From: CAWFKW01 sp963816535
GTDB lineage: Bacteria; Bacteroidota; Ignavibacteria; Tepidaquicellales; OLB5
NCBI GenBank assembly: GCA_963816535.1
Contig: CAWFKW010000003.1
Span: forward strand, 248,001 to 312,000
DNA length: 64,000 nucleotides
Direction of reading: 5' to 3'
The notes beneath the pieces were generated by a model that worked only from the letters and a program-made list of their open reading frames with translations, was not told the origin of the DNA and did no database searches. The translations under genes were made by a program, and so were the position numbers. Positions 33,068 to 41,355 of the stretch are shown in pieces. How positions within the stretch are numbered: position 1 is the stretch's first letter; every line of letters starts with the position of its first letter.

Positions 33068-34717
33068 TTATTTTAATACTATCATTTTCTTAGTTTCAAT
33101 TATTCTGCCGTCTGCCATTAACTGATAAAAATATGTACCGCTTGCATAACCCGAGCCGTCAAGTGTTAGTTCGTATTCTGACGCGTTGATATATTCACTA
33201 AGAGGCATTTCTTTTAATCTTCCTAGTATGTCGTATATTTTCAATTCAACAAAACTTCTTTTAGGTATAGAAAATTTAATTCTAGTTGTCGGGTTAAATG
33301 GATTGGGGTAATTTTGGCCAAGGGTGAAAACTTTGGGGATTTGATGAGTGAGCTGCTTTATACCCATTAACTGATTATACTTGATGATAACATAGTCACT
33401 CACCTGCGCGCCGCTTTGGCTTGTTCCAAGAACATATACATTATTAGAGCCATCTAACCATATATCTCTCCCAATATCGAGGCCACTGAAGGGTCCATTG
33501 TAGGTTATAAACCAATAACGTGTGCCGTCACTGCGATATTTGATGGCCATAATATCAACAGGCGCTCCAGAACCTATAAGGTAAGTGTCGCCAGTCACAT
33601 ATACATCTCCTGTTGAGTCTAATTTCATGGACCACCCATCGCTGTATCTATACGTACCGGTGTCAGATTTAATCCAAAGAGAGTCACCAGTGGAAGTATT
33701 ATACCTTATTGTTGTAGCCTTTCTCGATCCACCTGTGCCAGTAACATATAGGGCATTATGTATCTTGTCTATTGCAATGTCAGTCAAGGTATTATCCCCG
33801 CTTCCCGGCGCATCATATATTGAGACCCACTGTTGAACCCCGTTCCGGTCGTATTTTAAAGTGAGGAAGACTGCATAACCTGATGGGGTTGTTCCGCCGC
33901 CAACGTACACGTTGCCGTTCTGGTCCGAAGTTATGTATGACCCCCAGTTTGCTGTGGTTAGGCCGCTGGAATATGTGCTTTCCCATCTCAAATCTCCGCT
34001 TGAAGAATACTTCGCGATCAGCACAGAATCATAAGATCCGGAAAAATAGAAATGCCTCCTGGTACCTGTGGAAATAATGTTGAGTGAATCGTCTATAGTG
34101 CAGGCGCCGAAACCTTCGCTGCAGTCCAGCGGGTGGTATTTCCGCGCCCAGATGCTGTCCCCGTTTGTATTATAACGCATCACAAGATGATAGCTGTCTG
34201 ACGCCCCTACTACATATATGTTATTAAATCTATCTATCTTTATGTTATCAAACGAACTCGAGCCATACTGCCCGACATATGTTCCGGCCCAAACCGGATT
34301 GCCGGTCGAGCTATTGAACTTAACGATTAGCCCGTTAAGCGGCGATGTATAGCCCGGCCCATAATCGGCTATCACATAAGCATTACCGGAAGTATCAAGA
34401 GCAATACCGTAGGGAGCAAAATATCCTTCTCCGGGATACCTGTATAGAGTTGCCCATAGCTGTACGCCTGAGGAATTATATTTGACGCAAAGTATACAGA
34501 TTGAATCATTTGGTGATTGACCTATAACATGAGTCCCGGCTAAGTAGCTGTTGCCGTATTTATCCACCTGCAAAAAGGGTCCGTTTAAATCATTGAATGG
34601 TCCTGTATATCTTGCCACCCACTCTTGTGTTGGCTGCTGGGCGTAAAGATGTGAGACGTCAAACGGCAGACGTGAGACGAAAAAGAAAAAAATTAATATT
34701 GTAAACGCTTTATTCAT
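33068..34717 (-). CDS. Secreted SBBP beta-propeller protein with T9SS sorting domain (cluster gene B)
   Basis: 549 residues: signal peptide MNKAFTILIFFFFVSRLPFDVSHLYA, mature start QQPTQEWVARYTGPF, SBBP repeats (KYGNSYLAGT...VKYNSSGVQLWAT, DQNGNVYVGGG...LKYDRNGVQQWVS) and a sorting domain (QNYPNPFNPTTRIKFSIPKRSFVELKIYDILGRLKE ... ETKKMIVLK). The sorting domain is nearly the same as that of gene D (36601-38313), whereas the repeats are closer to genes A and C in places. This suggests recombination among the copies. Its own promoter should lie in 34718-34900. Confidence 0.9.
   Translation of the reverse strand: MNKAFTILIFFFFVSRLPFDVSHLYAQQPTQEWVARYTGPFNDLNGPFLQVDKYGNSYLAGTHVIGQSPNDSICILCVKYNSSGVQLWATLYRYPGEGYFAPYGIALDTSGNAYVIADYGPGYTSPLNGLIVKFNSSTGNPVWAGTYVGQYGSSSFDNIKIDRFNNIYVVGASDSYHLVMRYNTNGDSIWARKYHPLDCSEGFGACTIDDSLNIISTGTRRHFYFSGSYDSVLIAKYSSSGDLRWESTYSSGLTTANWGSYITSDQNGNVYVGGGTTPSGYAVFLTLKYDRNGVQQWVSIYDAPGSGDNTLTDIAIDKIHNALYVTGTGGSRKATTIRYNTSTGDSLWIKSDTGTYRYSDGWSMKLDSTGDVYVTGDTYLIGSGAPVDIMAIKYRSDGTRYWFITYNGPFSGLDIGRDIWLDGSNNVYVLGTSQSGAQVSDYVIIKYNQLMGIKQLTHQIPKVFTLGQNYPNPFNPTTRIKFSIPKRSFVELKIYDILGRLKEMPLSEYINASEYELTLDGSGYASGTYFYQLMADGRIIETKKMIVLK
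34651..34678. repeat. Heptamer array inside a signal-peptide coding region (gene B)
   Basis: Four consecutive units: GTGAGAC twice, GTCAAAC and GGCAGAC. They code for VSRLPFDVSH on the minus strand. Confidence 0.8.
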
Positions 34718-34822
34718 ATGTTATTAATCGGCAATATTGCCAAATATTTTCTATTTCTAAATTAACTCAATGAATCCCATAAAACGACTAAAGACAACCA
34801 ACACGTACGGCATAGTGAGTCG

Positions 34823-34844
34823 GATACCCCTTTACCTGTCTTTT
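34823..34844. repeat. 22-bp 3'-flank repeat (copy 2)
   Basis: Identical to 31060-31081. Lies 57 bases past the stop codon of SBBP gene C. Confidence 0.7.
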
Positions 34845-34900
34845 CTTTATTAGTTTATATTTCTACTCCTTCTAAGCCATAATAATTAACCTTATATTTT

Positions 34901-36604
34901 CTATTTCGAAAGAATCAGCTTGATTGTGTTGTTATAACTCTGTTCTACATTATTGACTTCGTATTTCATATTCATTCTGCAAAAATAAACGCCGCTTGCG
35001 AAGTTTGTGCCATCCAAAAGAAGTTTATATCCACCAGCTTTCAGCTCCCGTTCGTTTGCCAGTGTTTCTACAAGCCTGCCCAGAATATCATAAATGTTTA
35101 TTGTAACCTTCCCGCTGTATGGAATATTAAAATTGACAGATGTTTGCGGGTTAAACGGATTGGGGTTGCTCGATAAATAAAATCTTCCCGGCACAGAATT
35201 GTCGATTCTAATTATTCCTGATGTTTGGGAGTACTTAATTAAAATTAGATCAAATTGTTGAGTGCCTCCTTGACTCACGCCGCAAATATAAATATTGTCC
35301 GTGTTATCTAATACCACCCTTGTCCCAACATCAACACCATTAAACGAGCCATTATACGTGACATTCCAAACTAGACTACCTTGTGAGGAATATTTAATAT
35401 TTAGAACATTTTCCGCCCCAACCTGTGAGGTGTATCCTGTGATATAGATATAGCCTAATGAATCCGTTTTAATATCCGATGAGGATCCATTATGAAAGGT
35501 ACCTGTATCTCTTGCAACCCAAATGGAATCTCCGTTAATAGCGTTATATTTAATCGAAGTCGCAAAAACCTGATTGTTTATGGACTGGCTTTGACCTGTT
35601 ACAAACACGCAATTATGGATTCTGTCTACTGTTATGGCTGAAACGTAATTCTCGTACATCCGGTAATACCTTGAAGCCCACTGCAGATTTCCGTTTAAAT
35701 CATATTTCATGGTTAGAAACCCCACATTTGAAGCGCTTGCAGAAGTCCTACCAGTAACATAAATGTTCCCGAATTGGTCGGTTGTGACTTTTTGCCCCTG
35801 ATTTTGTGCGGCGTAACTTGCGTAATAAGCAAGTGTTCTTTCCCACCTAAGAACCCCCCCTGGCGAATACTTCATTGTTAAAACGGAATCATAGCTAAAA
35901 CTATTGACAACTGTACCGGCTATCCCGGTAATTACAATATTAGATGAATCGTCAATCGTGAATCCGTAAAAAACCCTGTCGCTTCCCTGCGGGCGCCATG
36001 TCCGGGTCCACAGCGTATCGCCACTTCCATTATATTTGATGCATAAGGTCGAGTCTGTCCCCGTGCCGCCCAGCGTTGATACAAGAACAACATTATCCTG
36101 CTTATCAATTTTCATATCAATATCGCCCGGGCCCACGTTTACGCCGTCAAATGTTTTTACCCATATAACAGACCCGCTTATTCCATTAAATTTAACAGTA
36201 AGAAAATTTTGAGGCGGGAATGCGGTGGCTCCGTATGTTGATGCAACAACCGGATTCCCGACGCTATCCAGCGATAATGAAGTGGGATATACATAACCAT
36301 AACCGGGGTATTTATAGGTTACCGCCCATTGCTGAACGCCGGAACTATTATACTTTACTACTACAATGTTATTCGTATCATTTATGAAATTTGGCCCGGC
36401 AACAAAGCTATTGCCATATTTATCCAATGCATAAAACGGTCCCTGCGATTCACCTCCCCCGGGATTTCTCACAAATGTCGCCACCCACTCCTGCGTTGGC
36501 TGCTGGGCAAAAAGAGGTGAAACGTCAAACCCCGCCAGGTCGGGGCGCAGCGTGAGATGTGAGACGAAAAAGCAAAAAAGAAATATTGTAAATAGTTTTC
36601 TCAT
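34901..36604 (-). CDS. Secreted SBBP beta-propeller protein with T9SS sorting domain (cluster gene C)
   Basis: 567 residues: signal region MRKLFTIFLFCFFVSHLTLR then PDLAGFDVSPLFAQ, SBBP repeats and a divergent sorting domain (SNPNPFNPQTSVNFNIPYSG ... YNNTIKLILSK), in which the usual QNYPNPFNPS is SNPNPFNPQT and the C-terminal strand is longer. It overlaps the upstream gene D by four bases (ATGA), so the two are translationally coupled. A seven-residue insert (LRPDLAG) splits the end of the signal peptide. Whether the peptidase site remains usable after FAQ cannot be told from sequence. Confidence 0.9.
   Translation of the reverse strand: MRKLFTIFLFCFFVSHLTLRPDLAGFDVSPLFAQQPTQEWVATFVRNPGGGESQGPFYALDKYGNSFVAGPNFINDTNNIVVVKYNSSGVQQWAVTYKYPGYGYVYPTSLSLDSVGNPVVASTYGATAFPPQNFLTVKFNGISGSVIWVKTFDGVNVGPGDIDMKIDKQDNVVLVSTLGGTGTDSTLCIKYNGSGDTLWTRTWRPQGSDRVFYGFTIDDSSNIVITGIAGTVVNSFSYDSVLTMKYSPGGVLRWERTLAYYASYAAQNQGQKVTTDQFGNIYVTGRTSASASNVGFLTMKYDLNGNLQWASRYYRMYENYVSAITVDRIHNCVFVTGQSQSINNQVFATSIKYNAINGDSIWVARDTGTFHNGSSSDIKTDSLGYIYITGYTSQVGAENVLNIKYSSQGSLVWNVTYNGSFNGVDVGTRVVLDNTDNIYICGVSQGGTQQFDLILIKYSQTSGIIRIDNSVPGRFYLSSNPNPFNPQTSVNFNIPYSGKVTINIYDILGRLVETLANERELKAGGYKLLLDGTNFASGVYFCRMNMKYEVNNVEQSYNNTIKLILSK
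36517..36565. repeat. Heptamer array with 21-bp palindromic insert (gene C)
   Basis: Units GTGAAAC and GTCAAAC, then 21 bases (36531-36551) with the palindromic arms CCCGCC and GGTCGGG, then GTGAGAT and GTGAGAC. The total is 49 bases, seven unit lengths. The insert is exactly three units, which keeps the reading frame, and encodes LRPDLAG. Confidence 0.85.
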
Positions 36605-38313
36605 TTTAATACTATCATTTTTTTGGTTTCAATTATCCTGCCGTCTACCATTAACTGATAAAAATATACGCCGCTTGAATAAGAGGAGCCATCAAGTGTT
36701 AATTCATATTCAGATGCATTGACGTATTGACTTAAAGCCAATTCTTTTAATCTTCCTAATATGTCGTATATTCGCAATTCGACAAGGCTTCTTTTAGGTA
36801 TAGAAAACTTTATTCTTGTTGTCGGGTTAAATGGGTTGGGATAATTCTGAGATAATTCAAATTTATTTGGGATCTGGCTGCTTGTTTGCCTTATTCCTGT
36901 AAATTGAACATATTTTATTGTTGTGCAATCATAATTCTGACCTCCTCTATTGCTTCTACCTGTAACTATAACATTGTTTTGATAATCAAGCGCAATGGCG
37001 CTTGCTCCATCTTCAAGTCCAACATAATCATATCTCATAACCCATTGCTGAGAACCGTTAGTATTGTATTTTATTGTCGCAAAATCATAATTAGTGCCTG
37101 AACCGATACTGGAACCTGTTATATAAACGTTTGCTGAATCATCAAGAACTATTGAATGAGCCTCATCATCATCATTGCCGGAGCCAGCATAAATTCTAAC
37201 CCATAGAGTATCACCATTGGGATTATACTTTATTGTTCTATAATCAAAATTGGAAGAGGCTAGAGAACTTCCCCCGGTAACGAAAAGATTCCCTGAATTG
37301 TCAATTGCATTGGCAAACCCGTATTCTCCACCAGGACCTCTATGATATGCCTTTTGCCATTGTCTAACCCCGCTTGAATCAAATTTTACAGTAAGACAAC
37401 CGTTTGTTGTGCCATCTGACCCTTCGCCTGTGAGATAGCTGTTTCCAAATCTGTCAACTGCCAACATGTGCGGAGACTCAAAACCTGTTCCGGTATAAGT
37501 TCCCTCCCAACGGAAATTACCTGACGAATCGTACTTTAAGACCATGAAGTAACGGCGATTTGTTTGGTTGAATATCGTGAAGCCTCCTACATAAACATTA
37601 TTCAGCAGGTCGAAACCCAGAGAAAGACCATCTGAAAAATAACCTGTCGTGTTGAAAAGCCTCACCCGGATACTATCGCCCGCAGGACTGTATTTTATCA
37701 GCAGCGCCTGGCTTCCGCTTACGCCTGATACGTATATATTATTTTGTTTATCCAGCTTTAGGTCTTCGGGGATATCGGATACATTCCCTGCGCCCGCGTA
37801 CATATTTGCCCACTGCAATACGCCCGATGGCGAATATTTTATTGTTACAATATCAGTTTGTCCCAGCGAGTGACCTATATAACCCACAGCATACACATTG
37901 CCTATGCTGTCGGAAGCCAGCGCAACGTTTGCAATATAGTTAGTCGAATCAGTGGCATAGATTCTTGTCCATAAAGTGTCGCCGTCGGGATTATATTTTA
38001 ACAGCAGCATTTTATATCCAACGACGCCGCCATTCGGAATACTTCCAAGAACATAGCTGTTACCAAACTTATCAACAGCTAGTTCACCGCCTGATGAATT
38101 TAAATACCTTGCCACCCACTCTTGTGTTGGCTGCTGAGCAAAAAGAGGTGAAACGTCAAACCCCGCCAAGTCGGGGCGCAGCGTGAGATGTGAGACGGAA
38201 AAAATAAAAACCAATACTTTGATTAAACGAATATTGAATCGGACGAGGTTCTTGGAAGTTGATGATCGGTCAATCGAAGGAGTCGCAAAGATGATTTTTT
38301 GTCCAGGGTTCAT
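36601..38313 (-). CDS. Secreted SBBP beta-propeller protein with T9SS sorting domain (cluster gene D)
   Basis: 570 residues. The N-terminus from the ATG at 38313 (MNPGQKIIFATPSIDRSSTSK...) is about 25 residues longer than in the paralogs; the hydrophobic signal part is LIKVLVFIFSVSHLTLR, so a later non-ATG start is possible. It has the same PDLAG insert as gene C, then SBBP repeats (AVDKFGNSYVLG, DKQNNIYVSGV, DDSANVYITGSS) and a complete sorting domain (QNYPNPFNPTTRIKFSIPKRS ... KKMIVLK). It is the first gene of the coupled D-C pair. Confidence 0.88.
   Translation of the reverse strand: MNPGQKIIFATPSIDRSSTSKNLVRFNIRLIKVLVFIFSVSHLTLRPDLAGFDVSPLFAQQPTQEWVARYLNSSGGELAVDKFGNSYVLGSIPNGGVVGYKMLLLKYNPDGDTLWTRIYATDSTNYIANVALASDSIGNVYAVGYIGHSLGQTDIVTIKYSPSGVLQWANMYAGAGNVSDIPEDLKLDKQNNIYVSGVSGSQALLIKYSPAGDSIRVRLFNTTGYFSDGLSLGFDLLNNVYVGGFTIFNQTNRRYFMVLKYDSSGNFRWEGTYTGTGFESPHMLAVDRFGNSYLTGEGSDGTTNGCLTVKFDSSGVRQWQKAYHRGPGGEYGFANAIDNSGNLFVTGGSSLASSNFDYRTIKYNPNGDTLWVRIYAGSGNDDDEAHSIVLDDSANVYITGSSIGSGTNYDFATIKYNTNGSQQWVMRYDYVGLEDGASAIALDYQNNVIVTGRSNRGGQNYDCTTIKYVQFTGIRQTSSQIPNKFELSQNYPNPFNPTTRIKFSIPKRSLVELRIYDILGRLKELALSQYVNASEYELTLDGSSYSSGVYFYQLMVDGRIIETKKMIVLK
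38148..38196. repeat. Heptamer array with 21-bp palindromic insert (gene D)
   Basis: Same arrangement as in gene C: GTGAAAC, GTCAAAC, a 21-base insert (38162-38182) with CCCCG/CGGGG arms, then GTGAGAT and GTGAGAC. The insert differs from that of gene C at a single base. Confidence 0.85.
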
Positions 38314-38498
38314 CCCGTAAATAAATTACATAAAATTTATTTAAACGAACAAGCGTTATAAGTTGACTGGTCAAAGATAAGCGATTTTTTTGCGCTTTTC
38401 AATAGGCTTAAAGCCCTTATTCCTTTCTGCATGCCCCCTTCTATCCCATAGTGACTCCTTCAGAGAAGGTCGGGGTTTTTAAAGACAAAATGCAACTT

Positions 38499-38524
38499 TA
38501 GGGAACGGTCGCGACCGTTCCCTA
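38499..38524. repeat. Perfect 26-bp palindrome
   Basis: Arms TAGGGAACGGTCG and CGACCGTTCCCTA with no loop. It lies in the 38314-38674 gap, where no gene is visible; the rest of that gap holds only weak hairpins (CGGGAACAAGCCCCG near 38585). Confidence 0.8.
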
Positions 38525-38633
38525 CATTATGGCAAATTAGGTTACGCGTTTTCACGGGAATGATCCCGCAGAGCGGGATTTCGCCGGGAACAAGCCCCGG
38601 CTCAACAAAAAACATCTCAGATGGCACAAGAGT

Positions 38634-38689
38634 TATTTACTTTTTACTTTTTACTTTTTACTTTTTATTATTTACTATTTGTTATTTGC
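38634..38689. repeat. Tandem heptamer array (TTTTTAC type)
   Basis: Eight 7-base units: three perfect TTTTTAC flanked by variants TATTTAC, TTTTTAT, TATTTGT and TATTTGC. The array runs through the stop codon (38675-38677) and the last four codons of the minus-strand gene, which read Ala-Asn-Asn-Lys. Confidence 0.85.
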
Positions 38690-39202
38690 TTTCGCGACTT
38701 CGTCCCATGATTTGGGGGAGTACAGGCTGTAAACTTCTTTCCTGTATCCGGAATAATACAGGTAACCCCAGATTGGAGTATTTTCGTAATAATATAGGTG
38801 CCCTGTTGAGAGATCTAATGCGGAAGGGAACTCTGCCGCGGCAAAATGTTTGGAGCAATATGTTCTCAGAAATGCAGCAAGCTCATTTGAAAAATTCTCG
38901 GTTATGATAAGCGGGTAGACTATCATCATTGAGCCAAAACCCAGCGGCCCGCCGGAGCGGTGTTTGGAACACAGCTCAAACATCTTTGAACTGAACGCTT
39001 TCATCTCATCGCCTGTTGCGCCTTCATGCATGTATTTTACGCAGCAATATGTATCTACAATTCCAAATTTAGAAGCCTGGGTGCGCGAACGCTTAAACAC
39101 CTTATCGGTCCCGGCGGCAGCATGCACGGTAACAGGCTCAAATCCGTAATACTTAAGCCACTGTTCAAGCAGAGGATAATAATTATCTATTTTCTGAGCC
39201 AT
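38675..39202 (-). CDS. Hypothetical cytoplasmic protein
   Basis: 175 residues, no signal peptide. I do not recognise a family. It is rich in Tyr, Phe and Cys, with a central glycine-rich stretch SKHRSGGPLGFGSMMIVYPLIITENF and a Tyr-rich LYYYENTPIWGYLYYSGYRKEVYSLYSPKSW. The C-terminal ANNK is written by the 7-base repeat array, so the true ancestral end may have been changed by repeat expansion. It stands alone between repeat clusters. Confidence 0.65.
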   Translation of the reverse strand: MAQKIDNYYPLLEQWLKYYGFEPVTVHAAAGTDKVFKRSRTQASKFGIVDTYCCVKYMHEGATGDEMKAFSSKMFELCSKHRSGGPLGFGSMMIVYPLIITENFSNELAAFLRTYCSKHFAAAEFPSALDLSTGHLYYYENTPIWGYLYYSGYRKEVYSLYSPKSWDEVAKANNK

Positions 39203-39226
39203 CCTTTAAAAATTACACTTTATTAT

Positions 39227-39295
39227 GCCGCTCCTAACGGAGCTAAAAATCGGGTTAATCCGTTACTACAAATATTCCGCCCCTAACGGGGCTAA
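39227..39295. repeat. Two GCCCCTAACGGGGC-type short palindromes
   Basis: Copies at 39227-39250 (GCTCCTAACGGAGC) and 39279-39295 (CGCCCCTAACGGGGC), 52 bases apart. They are the same family and spacing as the cluster at 8143-8263. Confidence 0.65.
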
Positions 39296-39353
39296 CGGAA
39301 GAAAAATCACAGAACATTTTTAGCGCTCAGATCTTCACTTCATGATGGAAAAA

Positions 39354-40103
39354 TCATTCCCCGACTTTTTGAAGCTGCCGTTTGTTCCACTCGCCTTTTG
39401 CATAATCCAAGAATCCCTGAGGAGCCCCGTCAAATGATTTATCTATATTTGTCTCGCCGCCGTATGTCTCGCCCTGCAGACTTATCCTGGTTGTGCCCCT
39501 GATAGCATACTTACTACTGCCCTCATGCATAATCAGTTTCATGGTTTCCGGACTAACATCTCCCCTGCACGCCAATAGATACAAAAACGTACTCTCTCCA
39601 ATTCCATTGTTATTGATATCGGTTATAGACAATGAATTGTGCATGTAACTCAGGTCAAGATCAACCGGGCAGTCTTTCACAAAATCGTTTATCTTCCAGA
39701 CCTGTTTTGTAGAGCCGCCCGTAGTTATATATTGATATCCAAATAACTCTTTGCTTCTCGACCCCGATGATTCTCTTGTTTCCGGCGTCCATGTCTCTTT
39801 CGTTTCAGTAATTATGACTGTATTTATACCGTTATCGTCTTTCCATTTAGCGCCGGCTACAATAGCGCCTTCATATTTCATGCCCGCGGGGGCTTCTGTT
39901 ACGTCATATGTCAGGTCTTCAATGCCTCCGGCCTTATTTGTCTCTTTGGAGGTTACTTCTTTTGACGAAGAACCCTGAGGCGCAGAAGGCGCGGTTACCG
40001 TGTCTTTTACGCCGTTTACCTTTTCAGATCCTTCTGAAACTTTGCTTTTTCCGCAGCCTAAAACGAAAAAAACAACAACAATAATTGAACAAATTTTCAG
40101 CAT
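39354..40103 (-). CDS. Lipoprotein resembling the M949_RS01915 surface polysaccharide family
   Basis: 249 residues from the ATG at 40103, chosen because it gives a compact lipoprotein signal (MLKICSIIVVVFFVLGC); a longer start at 40154 is possible. Cys17 is the lipidation site. A Ser/Lys/Thr-rich linker follows, then a domain with GAIVAGAKWKDDNGINTVIITETKETW, VWKINDFVKDCPVDLDLSYMHNSLSITDINNNGIGESTFLYL and SFDGAPQGFLDYAKGEW. The pairing of a strand with a DINNNGIGE calcium-like loop is characteristic of proteins annotated as M949_RS01915 family, named from a surface polysaccharide locus. Its own role is not known. Confidence 0.6.
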   Translation of the reverse strand: MLKICSIIVVVFFVLGCGKSKVSEGSEKVNGVKDTVTAPSAPQGSSSKEVTSKETNKAGGIEDLTYDVTEAPAGMKYEGAIVAGAKWKDDNGINTVIITETKETWTPETRESSGSRSKELFGYQYITTGGSTKQVWKINDFVKDCPVDLDLSYMHNSLSITDINNNGIGESTFLYLLACRGDVSPETMKLIMHEGSSKYAIRGTTRISLQGETYGGETNIDKSFDGAPQGFLDYAKGEWNKRQLQKVGE

Positions 40104-40203
40104 TATTATGTATTTTTTCAAATATAAGTGTTTTTTGCGGATGCCGTTATGCAAATAAATTAAGCTAACATAGTTAGATGCAATTTTTTTGGAATACTGA
40201 TTG

Positions 40204-40391
40204 TTAATATTTATAGGCAGCCGATCGGGGTTTTCTAAATACGGGCAAATTTTCCTCCTGTATTGTTTTCTCCTTTATAAAAAAATGAAGATTCCTTCCC
40301 CCCGGTGGCTGCCTGTTTTTATCAATAGTTTTTTGATTCATTATGTTGTTTCCCCCCGGCCTTCAGTTTAGTTAGCTGAGGGCCTTTTTTT
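40204..40391 (+). ncRNA. Candidate structured small RNA with a strong terminator
   Basis: Arms GGCAGCC (40216-40222) and GGCTGCC (40307-40313) enclose about 84 bases with a CGGGG/CCCCG extension, and are followed by TGTTTTT. A second hairpin (40358-40384) ends in seven Ts. No plus-strand gene lies above it until 38 kb and beyond, and none follows before 41.3 kb. The ends are approximate. A 45-codon minus-strand frame (40204-40341) occupies the same bases and is an alternative explanation. I cannot match it to a known RNA family. Confidence 0.4.
40358..40391 (+). terminator. Intrinsic terminator, plus strand
   Basis: Arms GGCCTTCAG (40358-40366) and CTGAGGGCC (40376-40384), nine pairs with one G-U, loop TTTAGTTAG, then TTTTTTT. 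It would not work for the minus-strand gene ending at 40461 because no T-run follows in that direction. Confidence 0.8.
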
Positions 40392-40460
40392 ACCCGGGCA
40401 GAAGGAGAAGGCTTGCAGATCAAAGTTCCTGCCCATTTGGCAGAGCCAGGCGGGCCTCAT

Positions 40461-41222
40461 TCATTTGCAGTATTTCTCAAACCAGGCGCCAATCAGGTTA
40501 CCGACGTACTTTGCGTCTGATTTCTTCAACATCAGGTGATCTATATCATCAAGCGAGACCAGGCTTTTGGGCTGACGGGCAAGGTCGAAGATAATCTCTG
40601 AATTAGAGATATGAGAATAAGTATCTGCGGGCGAATGAAGAATGAGCAGGGGCTTTTTCAGTTCCTGAATATCCTTCTTAAGACTGTAGCTCTCTATATC
40701 CTTAAAAAATTCCGGCTTAAACTTATATTTAACGCCGCCAATATCGCGAATTGCAAATCCCTCTCTAAATGCCTGCTCCCTGGTTCTCTTAAGCTTAATT
40801 GATAACGCTGATGGTTCGGCGGGAGCGGCAATTACAGCAACGGCTTTTAATGAAGGCATCGACAAGGCGCTTTTTAAAACAACAGAGCCTCCGAGCGAAT
40901 GTCCAATCGCGAGTTTTGGAGCTTCGTAATTCACCGTAACAAATTCCGAGACGGCGGCAAAATCCTGCAGCATGGCGGTGAAATTTGTATCTTCAAAATT
41001 TCCTTCGCTTTCGCCGATTCCGGTCATATCAAACCTAACGACAGCTATTCCTTGTTCTGCCAAAGAAGAGTCAATATTCCTGATAGCTTTCAAATCCTTG
41101 CTGCATGTAAAGCAATGCGCAAATACCCCATATGCTTTAGATTTGCCGCTCTCCGGCATATCGATACATGCCGCGAGGCGCTGTCCGCGTTTGTTCGGAA
41201 TTTGTAAATTATTCGTAATCAA
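40461..41222 (-). CDS. Alpha/beta hydrolase of the OsmC-fusion type (hydrolase part only)
   Basis: 253 residues. FAHCFTCSKDLKAIRNI, RFDMTGIGESEG and NFTAMLQDF match the N-terminal half of bifunctional alpha/beta hydrolase-OsmC proteins. The nucleophile is in GHSLGGSV and a late Asp (LHSPADTYSHI) and His (LDDIDHLM) complete the triad. Here the protein ends after the hydrolase, and no OsmC domain follows. The family's substrate is unknown; a role in peroxide or organic-hydroperoxide handling has been suggested only through the OsmC partner. No signal peptide. Confidence 0.8.
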   Translation of the reverse strand: MITNNLQIPNKRGQRLAACIDMPESGKSKAYGVFAHCFTCSKDLKAIRNIDSSLAEQGIAVVRFDMTGIGESEGNFEDTNFTAMLQDFAAVSEFVTVNYEAPKLAIGHSLGGSVVLKSALSMPSLKAVAVIAAPAEPSALSIKLKRTREQAFREGFAIRDIGGVKYKFKPEFFKDIESYSLKKDIQELKKPLLILHSPADTYSHISNSEIIFDLARQPKSLVSLDDIDHLMLKKSDAKYVGNLIGAWFEKYCK

Positions 41223-41355
41223 TTATATGCAACAAAAAATATCTCTTTGAAAATCAAAATTAACTTAATTATTTAACAATATAAATCTTTTTTTTGAATA
41301 TATTTTTGTTTATGTTCTGGGAAATCATTTGGCAAACATTTACCTAACGAGCGAT

